Of a stretch of 11,795 nt of DNA, positions 7,410 through 11,795 are shown piece after piece. The stretch's first letter is position 1; every line of letters begins with the position of its first letter. A program made the translations under genes and the position numbers. Source of the stretch: CAKSXP01 sp964609305 (lineage in GTDB: Bacteria; Bacillota; Clostridia; Oscillospirales; Oscillospiraceae); the NCBI GenBank assembly GCA_964609305.1, contig CAZSRK010000062.1, forward strand, positions 1 through 11,795. Direction: 5' to 3'. Below the pieces are notes generated by a model that was not told the DNA's origin, ran no database searches, and saw only the letters and a program-made list of their open reading frames with translations.

Positions 7410-7448
7410 GTGCCCGTGCCCCGGCCTGGGATATGGGGGCACGGACAC
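7410..7448 (-). promoter_or_regulatory. Stable hairpin between solute-binding gene 1 and dppB
   Basis: GTGCCCGTGCCCC (7410-7422) pairs with GGGGCACGGACAC (7436-7448) over 13 positions. The only non-Watson-Crick position becomes a G-U pair in minus-strand RNA. The loop is 13 bases. No U-tract follows on the minus strand, so this is not a classical terminator. Hairpins in this position commonly protect the binding-protein mRNA from 3' exonucleases and lower downstream expression. Confidence 0.7.
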
Positions 7449-7471
7449 GCTTGTCAAATCAAGTTTTTTTA

Positions 7472-7488
7472 CTCAAATTTTATTTGAG
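7472..7488. repeat. Small inverted repeat over the stop codon of solute-binding gene 1
   Basis: CTCAAAT (7472-7478) and ATTTGAG (7482-7488) form a seven-base inverted repeat with a three-base loop. It includes the TAA of the binding-protein gene. No U-tract follows on the minus strand, so its role is unclear. Confidence 0.4.
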
Positions 7489-9150
7489 CTTTGCATCAAA
7501 GAGCCACAGAACGGTAGAAGACGCGACTGTGAGATCTTCAAAAACGTCAGTGTTGTAGACGTAGCCCTTGCTGTACTCATAAAGGGGCACGCCGTCAAAG
7601 TTGTCATGCCAGAGCTGCTGCAGCTGAGCATAGTACTCGGCACGAGTCTCTTCGTCCAGGCTGGTCTCGCCGCCGATGAGAAGCTCATCATACTCCTCCG
7701 TGCGGTGCATGATTACACTGGTGCTGTCGGAGTACCAGTTGTCGAGATGGACAACAGGCTCACCACTCGGGTTACCACCGGTCATGGTGTAGATCTGCAT
7801 GTCGGAGAAGCCCGGGGTGGCGGAGAGACTGATGAAAGTAGCGAGCTCAAGGGACTCGATCTCGACCGTCACGCCGACCTCAGCGAAGTAACCCTGAACG
7901 ATCTCAGCGATAGTGGTGTAGGGCTCACTACCGATGGTTGCAAAGTGCAGGGTGAAGCCGCTGCCATAGCCGGCCTCCTCAAGCAGAGACCTGGACAGCT
8001 CGGGGTCGTACTCATAGTCAAGGCCTCCGACATAGCCGACTTCGTTCTGGCCGAACATGGAGTCGGCATACACGCCGTAGGTGCCGGCAACCGCCTCGCA
8101 CAGGGCTGCGGTGTCTATCGCGTGGCAGAGAGCCTCACGCACAGTGGCGTCCTGCAGGTATTCATTGTAGTTGCTGTCGAAAACGAGCTGGTAGACAACG
8201 TTGGAGTTGATAAGCTTGGTCTCAAAGTTGCTAGAAGTATCGGCAGCAAGCCTGTCGTAGTCCTGAACAGAAAGGTCGATGGCAACGTCCAGAGCGCCAG
8301 TCTCAAAGTCGATGCACATGGTGGTCTGGTCGGTGTACTGGGTGACCTCTATGTTCTCATAGATGTCGTCATAGCCGTACTCAAGGCCCCAGTAGTCGTC
8401 CCTCTTGACATAAGTCGCGGAGGCGCCGGAAACAAGCTCCGTGCAGGTATACGGGCCACTGCCGACGACCTGCGCGGGATCGTACCAATCCATGTTATCG
8501 CCGCCACCCACGCTCTCTACATAGTCCGCGGAGACAATGGCGAAGTCAAGGCCAGCGTAGTAAGCCGCATAGGGCTCAAAGGTCTTGAGGGTGATGGTCA
8601 GTCCGTCGTCGCTGTATGAGCTGCTGTCAATGTCGAACGGAGTATAATAGCCGGAGCGCATACCGCTGTTCTGCATCAGGCCCAGGCTGTAAAGCACGTC
8701 CTTACCAGTCAGCTGAGTGCCGTTGCTGAACATGATACCGTCCTTGAGCTGGATGACGAGGGTAGTGTCGTCAGTCCACTCATAGCTCTCGACAGTCCTG
8801 GTGTTGTACTCACCGGTGGAGTCGATATAGAACAGAGTGTCATACACGGTGAAGACCACACCGTAGCCAGCGCCGGTTCCTGCCCAAGCGCCGGAGGGAT
8901 CGAAGGTGCCGGTATAGGTGGAGTCGCCGTAGATGCCGAGGCGCAGGGTCTCGAGCGTCTTGGTGCCCGTTTCCTCGCTGGGCTCCTGAGTGTCATCCGT
9001 GGTTTCCGTGGACTCGTTGCCGTCATCCGCGGGAGCCTCGGTTGCCGGGGACTCAGTCTGGGTTTCCTCGGTCTCGCTGCCGCAGGCGGCGAGGGAGAAA
9101 AGCATCATGAGCGCCAACAGCATCGCTAGCACAGATTTCATTCTTTTCAT
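7480..9150 (-). CDS. Peptide ABC importer solute-binding lipoprotein, copy 1, 556 aa
   Basis: This is an extracytoplasmic substrate-binding protein of the family 5 (DppA/OppA-like) group and should deliver a ligand, probably a peptide, to DppBC. The signal peptide MKRMKSVLAMLLALMMLFS ends in lipobox LAAC, with Cys23 as the lipidated residue. A Thr/Glu/Asp-rich linker (about 24-62) follows. The mature domain then begins TLRLGIYGDS and contains family-typical text such as TLVIQLKDGIMFSNG, TGKDVLYSL, VGSGPY and REALCHAID. The ATG has AGGAG seven bases upstream. Residues about 241-522 are encoded by DNA identical to the upstream paralogue, while the N-terminal part differs at many positions. The gene sits directly before dppB. 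Nickel, opine or other ligands are also known for the family, so the substrate is not certain. Confidence 0.92.
   Translation of the reverse strand: MKRMKSVLAMLLALMMLFSLAACGSETEETQTESPATEAPADDGNESTETTDDTQEPSEETGTKTLETLRLGIYGDSTYTGTFDPSGAWAGTGAGYGVVFTVYDTLFYIDSTGEYNTRTVESYEWTDDTTLVIQLKDGIMFSNGTQLTGKDVLYSLGLMQNSGMRSGYYTPFDIDSSSYSDDGLTITLKTFEPYAAYYAGLDFAIVSADYVESVGGGDNMDWYDPAQVVGSGPYTCTELVSGASATYVKRDDYWGLEYGYDDIYENIEVTQYTDQTTMCIDFETGALDVAIDLSVQDYDRLAADTSSNFETKLINSNVVYQLVFDSNYNEYLQDATVREALCHAIDTAALCEAVAGTYGVYADSMFGQNEVGYVGGLDYEYDPELSRSLLEEAGYGSGFTLHFATIGSEPYTTIAEIVQGYFAEVGVTVEIESLELATFISLSATPGFSDMQIYTMTGGNPSGEPVVHLDNWYSDSTSVIMHRTEEYDELLIGGETSLDEETRAEYYAQLQQLWHDNFDGVPLYEYSKGYVYNTDVFEDLTVASSTVLWLFDAKLK
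7586..8430 (-). repeat. 845-base identical tract, copy 1 (matches 9422-10266)
   Basis: Comparing line by line at an offset of 1836, I found no difference between this tract and 9422-10266. At the left edge the bases differ (G against A at 7585/9421), although near-identity continues for a short way. At the right edge the sequences diverge sharply at 8431/10267. It covers the C-terminal part of the ligand-binding protein. Confidence 0.9.
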
Positions 9151-9315
9151 TGAGGTTCTCCTTTTCTTATGCTAAGTAAATTTAATTTAACTGCTGACGG
9201 TCCGTCCCGGCTCCTGGAGTACAACAGGAGCCGGGCCTTTCCGCCCACAGGTAAATCCAAAACGGAATCTAACCCGTTTTACGGGCAACACCACCAACGC
9301 ACCTCAAAGTCAAAA
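9151..9315 (-). promoter_or_regulatory. Structured intergenic leader of solute-binding gene 1
   Basis: This gap is homologous to the leader of the upstream paralogue (10981-11120). It carries two hairpins. Hairpin A pairs AAAACGG (9259-9265) with CCGTTTT (9274-9280). Hairpin B pairs CCCGGCTCCT (9206-9215) with AGGAGCCGGG (9226-9235), a perfect ten-base stem with a ten-base loop. No U-tract follows hairpin B on the minus strand, so it probably stabilises or tunes the mRNA rather than ending it. The ribosome site AAAAGGAG lies just before ATG 9150. Confidence 0.65.
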
Positions 9316-10980
9316 TCATTTGAGCACTGCGTCGAATATCCACAGGACGCTGGAAGACGCGACTGTGAAGTCCTCGAAAACATCGGTGTTGTAGGCGTAG
9401 CCCTTGCTGTACTCATAAAGAGGCACGCCGTCAAAGTTGTCATGCCAGAGCTGCTGCAGCTGAGCATAGTACTCGGCACGAGTCTCTTCGTCCAGGCTGG
9501 TCTCGCCGCCGATGAGAAGCTCATCATACTCCTCCGTGCGGTGCATGATTACACTGGTGCTGTCGGAGTACCAGTTGTCGAGATGGACAACAGGCTCACC
9601 ACTCGGGTTACCACCGGTCATGGTGTAGATCTGCATGTCGGAGAAGCCCGGGGTGGCGGAGAGACTGATGAAAGTAGCGAGCTCAAGGGACTCGATCTCG
9701 ACCGTCACGCCGACCTCAGCGAAGTAACCCTGAACGATCTCAGCGATAGTGGTGTAGGGCTCACTACCGATGGTTGCAAAGTGCAGGGTGAAGCCGCTGC
9801 CATAGCCGGCCTCCTCAAGCAGAGACCTGGACAGCTCGGGGTCGTACTCATAGTCAAGGCCTCCGACATAGCCGACTTCGTTCTGGCCGAACATGGAGTC
9901 GGCATACACGCCGTAGGTGCCGGCAACCGCCTCGCACAGGGCTGCGGTGTCTATCGCGTGGCAGAGAGCCTCACGCACAGTGGCGTCCTGCAGGTATTCA
10001 TTGTAGTTGCTGTCGAAAACGAGCTGGTAGACAACGTTGGAGTTGATAAGCTTGGTCTCAAAGTTGCTAGAAGTATCGGCAGCAAGCCTGTCGTAGTCCT
10101 GAACAGAAAGGTCGATGGCAACGTCCAGAGCGCCAGTCTCAAAGTCGATGCACATGGTGGTCTGGTCGGTGTACTGGGTGACCTCTATGTTCTCATAGAT
10201 GTCGTCATAGCCGTACTCAAGGCCCCAGTAGTCGTCCCTCTTGACATAAGTCGCGGAGGCGCCGGAGGTGAACGCTGTGCAGGTGTACGGACCGCTGCCG
10301 ACAACCAACGAGGGATCATACCAGTCAATGTTCTCTCCGCCGCCAAGGCTCTCGACATAGTCAGCGGAGACAATGCCGAAGTCAAGACCGGCATAGTAAG
10401 CAGCATAGGGCTCATAGGTTTTGAGGGTGATGGTCAGCCCATCGTCGCTGTATGAGCTGTTGTCAAGGTCATACGGCGTGTAGTAGCCGGAGCGCTGGGT
10501 GCCACTGTTCTGCATAAGCTCAAGGCTGAAGAGGACGTCCTTACCGGTGAGCTGGGTGCCGTTGCTGAACATGATACCGTCCTTAAGCTGGATGACGAGG
10601 GTGGTGTCGTCGGTCCACTCATAGCTCTCGACAGTTCTGGAGACGTACTCACCAGTGGAGTCGATATAGAACAGAGTGTCATAGACAGCGAAGATCACGC
10701 CGTAGCCGGCGCCGGTTCCTGCCCAAGTGCCGGAGGTATCAAAGGTGCCGGTGTAGGTCGAGTCGCCGTAGACGCCGAGGCGCAAGGTCTCGAGCGTCTT
10801 GGTACCCGTGCTCTCGCCGGAATCCTCTTCTGACGACGTGTCTTCCGGAGCATCGGTTTCTCCGCCATCATCCACAGGGGCTTCGGTCGCTGGGGCCTCA
10901 GTCTCATCGCCGCAGGCGGCAAGGGAAAAAAGCATCATGAGAGTCAACAGCATTGCTAGCACAGACTTCATTTTTTTCAT
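9316..10980 (-). CDS. Peptide ABC importer solute-binding lipoprotein, copy 2, 554 aa
   Basis: This is the first gene of the importer operon and a tandem paralogue of the next gene. Its signal peptide MKKMKSVLAMLLTLMMLFS ends in lipobox LAAC with Cys23. An acidic, low-complexity linker to about residue 60 differs from that of the other copy. The mature family 5 domain begins TLRLGVYGDS. Residues about 239-520 are identical to the paralogue because of the shared DNA tract. Differences cluster in the N-terminal half (for example SGTWAG against SGAWAG, CTAFTSG against CTELVSG) and in the last 35 residues (SSVLWIFDAVLK against STVLWLFDAKLK). The ribosome site AAAAGGAG stands seven bases before the ATG. 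Two binding proteins feeding one permease would broaden or shift the ligand range; this is inferred. Confidence 0.92.
   Translation of the reverse strand: MKKMKSVLAMLLTLMMLFSLAACGDETEAPATEAPVDDGGETDAPEDTSSEEDSGESTGTKTLETLRLGVYGDSTYTGTFDTSGTWAGTGAGYGVIFAVYDTLFYIDSTGEYVSRTVESYEWTDDTTLVIQLKDGIMFSNGTQLTGKDVLFSLELMQNSGTQRSGYYTPYDLDNSSYSDDGLTITLKTYEPYAAYYAGLDFGIVSADYVESLGGGENIDWYDPSLVVGSGPYTCTAFTSGASATYVKRDDYWGLEYGYDDIYENIEVTQYTDQTTMCIDFETGALDVAIDLSVQDYDRLAADTSSNFETKLINSNVVYQLVFDSNYNEYLQDATVREALCHAIDTAALCEAVAGTYGVYADSMFGQNEVGYVGGLDYEYDPELSRSLLEEAGYGSGFTLHFATIGSEPYTTIAEIVQGYFAEVGVTVEIESLELATFISLSATPGFSDMQIYTMTGGNPSGEPVVHLDNWYSDSTSVIMHRTEEYDELLIGGETSLDEETRAEYYAQLQQLWHDNFDGVPLYEYSKGYAYNTDVFEDFTVASSSVLWIFDAVLK
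9422..10266 (-). repeat. 845-base identical tract, copy 2 (matches 7586-8430)
   Basis: This is the partner of the tract in the downstream paralogue, with no mismatch seen by eye. The flanking coding sequence on the 5' side of the gene (10267-10980) differs at many positions. This is why recent conversion, not simple recent duplication, is preferred. Confidence 0.9.
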
Positions 10981-11120
10981 TGCGGTTCTCCTTTTCTTAG
11001 TACTAAGTGAATATCTAATTTACTGCCAACAGACCGCTCAGGCTCCTGAAGTAAACAGAAACCGGAACTTACTGCCAGCAGGTAAATCCAAAACGGAGTC
11101 CTTCCCATTTTACGGGCAAT
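10981..11120 (-). promoter_or_regulatory. Structured leader of solute-binding gene 2
   Basis: This is homologous to the gap before the other binding-protein gene. Hairpin A pairs plus-strand AAAACGG (11090-11096) with CCATTTT (11105-11111), which in minus-strand RNA is a full seven-pair stem with one G-U. Hairpin B pairs GGCTCCT (11041-11047) with AGAAACC (11057-11063), complete in minus-strand RNA with two G-U pairs. Neither stem would be complete in plus-strand RNA. Confidence 0.6.
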
Positions 11121-11141
11121 ATTACCTGAGATTACGCAGTC

Positions 11142-11172
11142 AAAAAGGGGAATGCTATAACCGCTGCATACC
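11142..11172 (-). terminator. Weak attenuator-like hairpin upstream of solute-binding gene 2
   Basis: On the minus strand GGTATGC pairs with GCATTCC (plus 11166-11172 with 11149-11155), with one mismatch and a ten-base loop. CCTTTTTGAC follows, whose T-run is at 11146-11142. The short, imperfect stem makes it at best a leaky terminator. Confidence 0.3.
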
Positions 11173-11220
11173 AGACAATTATTGAGACAAAATGCCTGAC
11201 ATTTTATGTGACTTATACAA

Positions 11221-11261
11221 TTTATAACACAAAAATAACATAGTTTAATAAATGCAGTCAA
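11221..11261 (-). promoter_or_regulatory. Candidate promoter for the importer operon, in AT-rich DNA
   Basis: On the minus strand TTGACT (11261-11256) is followed after 18 bases by TATTTT (11237-11232), a -35 with five of six matches and a -10 with four of six. An overlapping alternative is the extended -10 TGTTATAAA (11229-11221), without a good -35. Either would give a leader of about 210-250 bases before ATG 10980. Confidence 0.35.
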
Positions 11262-11689
11262 GTCATTTTATGAATATGATAATGTGCATTTCGAATAAAT
11301 CCGCCAAATAATTGGTAACTAATGTAAGACGCGCAGCTTTTTTGCATCGCCTTTAGTGTATCTTGCTTAAATTTTGACATGCTAACTGTGCACAATACAC
11401 AAGCAACTGTCACTTTTTTACGTCTTTGCCTTCAAAACAGAACCATGTTGCTTTTTTCTCAACTATGGGGTTTCCAGCCGGGAATACCGGCATATAGCGC
11501 GCTCAAACCCGGAATTTTGACAGGATCCGCCCCTATTTATACTATATTTTCCTCGTCGGTCCGGGCCTGAAAACAGACAGGCTGCGCATACTATTATGGG
11601 TACGCGGGCGTTTGCATGGAGACGACTATTCCTCTGGCGCATAACGTTATGCAGTCGATTTTCGACGCGAAGCGTTCTGTGCCGGCGCC
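11262..11689. other. Non-coding upstream region with palindromes
   Basis: No convincing gene is present. The short plus-strand frame at 11379-11570 lacks a ribosome site and has no recognisable content. Visible structure includes GGGTTT/AAACCC (11468-11473 with 11505-11510) enclosing the hairpin GCCGG/CCGGC (11477-11491) and the palindrome AGCGCGCT (11496-11503). Further on are CATA-N4-TATG repeats at 11587-11598 and 11640-11651, a perfect 14-base palindrome at 11639-11652, and the palindrome CCGGCGCCGG overlapping the right edge at 11682-11691. Confidence 0.5.
11639..11652. repeat. Perfect 14-base palindrome
   Basis: GCATAACGTTATGC reads the same on both strands. A related imperfect palindrome containing CATA-N4-TATG lies at 11587-11598, 53 bases away centre to centre. 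Both are preceded by GCG. Such a pair could be operators, but no regulator gene is in view. Confidence 0.5.
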
Positions 11690-11725
11690 GGTATAACGGT
11701 TCCCTTCGGCAGGGATCATTATACC
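11690..11725. repeat. Inverted repeat overlapping a promoter motif
   Basis: GGTATAA (11690-11696) and TTATACC (11719-11725) are perfect seven-base arms. They enclose an inner stem TCCCT (11701-11705) and AGGGA (11711-11715). The right arm contains the minus-strand -10 box, so the repeat could act as an operator or as the first hairpin near the transcript start. Confidence 0.55.
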
Positions 11726-11746
11726 ACAGTCAGCCTCTGAAATAAA
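11718..11746 (-). promoter_or_regulatory. Extended -10 promoter candidate, minus strand
   Basis: On the minus strand TGGTATAAT (11726-11718) is a perfect extended -10 (TGnTATAAT). At 17 bases upstream the -35 is TTTATT, only three of six matches, as is common when an extended -10 is present. Transcription would start near 11711 and read toward the importer operon about 730 bases away, or make a separate small structured RNA. Confidence 0.45.
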
Positions 11747-11795
11747 TAGATAATGTTTGCATTCTTATGGAATTACAGGCGCCATTTTCCCAGAT
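11726..11795. other. Right edge, no supported gene
   Basis: A plus-strand frame beginning at ATG 11753 (MFAFLWNYRRHFPR) runs off the window. It has no ribosome site, and 14 residues are too few to judge, so it is not called as a gene. Confidence 0.3.

Noticed and set aside
7461..7488. T-run and small inverted repeat after solute-binding gene 1 as a terminator
   Set aside because: The T-run is on the plus strand. In minus-strand RNA the stem is followed by an A-run, so it cannot terminate the operon's transcript.
7408..8619. Long plus-strand open frame of about 403 codons over solute-binding gene 1
   Set aside because: It lies wholly antisense to a well-supported lipoprotein gene, has no ribosome site or recognisable domain, and results from the GC-biased third positions of that gene.
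9169..10455. Long plus-strand open frame of about 428 codons over solute-binding gene 2, nearly identical to the one over gene 1
   Set aside because: Its similarity to the other antisense frame is explained by the duplicated and converted DNA of the sense genes. It begins in the leader without a ribosome site.
11379..11570. Plus-strand frame of 63 codons in the upstream region
   Set aside because: There is no Shine-Dalgarno sequence, no domain or signal is visible, and it spans sequence with inverted repeats that is better explained as non-coding.
11753..11795. Plus-strand start MFAFLWNYRRHFPR at the right edge, vaguely like the first residues of an ABC exporter
   Set aside because: There is no ribosome site, and only 14 residues are visible before the window ends.

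Overview
The window looks like part of a Firmicutes chromosome, most likely a gut clostridium of the Oscillospiraceae type. This is inferred from the AGGAGG-type ribosome binding sites, the lipoprotein solute-binding proteins with Thr/Glu-rich linkers, and the protein style; no marker gene fixes the taxon. All convincing genes lie on the minus strand, so transcription runs from high to low coordinates.

Region A (about 11795-10981) has no convincing gene. It contains a perfect extended -10 promoter motif inside an inverted repeat, several palindromes, an AT-rich stretch with a second promoter candidate, and the structured leader of the first solute-binding gene. Region B (10980-3487) is a complete dipeptide/oligopeptide ABC importer operon: two tandem solute-binding lipoproteins, then dppB, dppC, dppD and dppF, tightly packed or overlapping. 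The two binding-protein genes and their leaders are a tandem duplication. Inside them is an 845-base tract with no difference, flanked by clearly diverged sequence, which points to gene conversion. Strong hairpins follow each binding-protein gene and probably help it outproduce the membrane and ATPase subunits.

Region C (3419-2486) begins with an intrinsic terminator. Its U-tract ends just before the ribosome binding site of a small membrane protein that carries only the C-terminal (substrate-binding) domain of 5'-nucleotidases, without the catalytic metallophosphoesterase domain.

Region D (2371-1) is a decaying bacitracin/lantibiotic-type ABC export cassette. It holds a permease relic with only its two ends left, an ATPase with a one-base frameshift inside Walker A, an intact first permease, and a second permease interrupted by one in-frame TAA and running off the window. 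Three independent lesions in four adjacent genes suggest the exporter is no longer functional.

I see no tRNA, rRNA, CRISPR array, insertion sequence or phage gene. The most notable points are the conversion tract between the binding proteins, their paired leaders that keep RNA pairing through G-U changes, the terminator/orphan-domain gene arrangement, and the permease relic.
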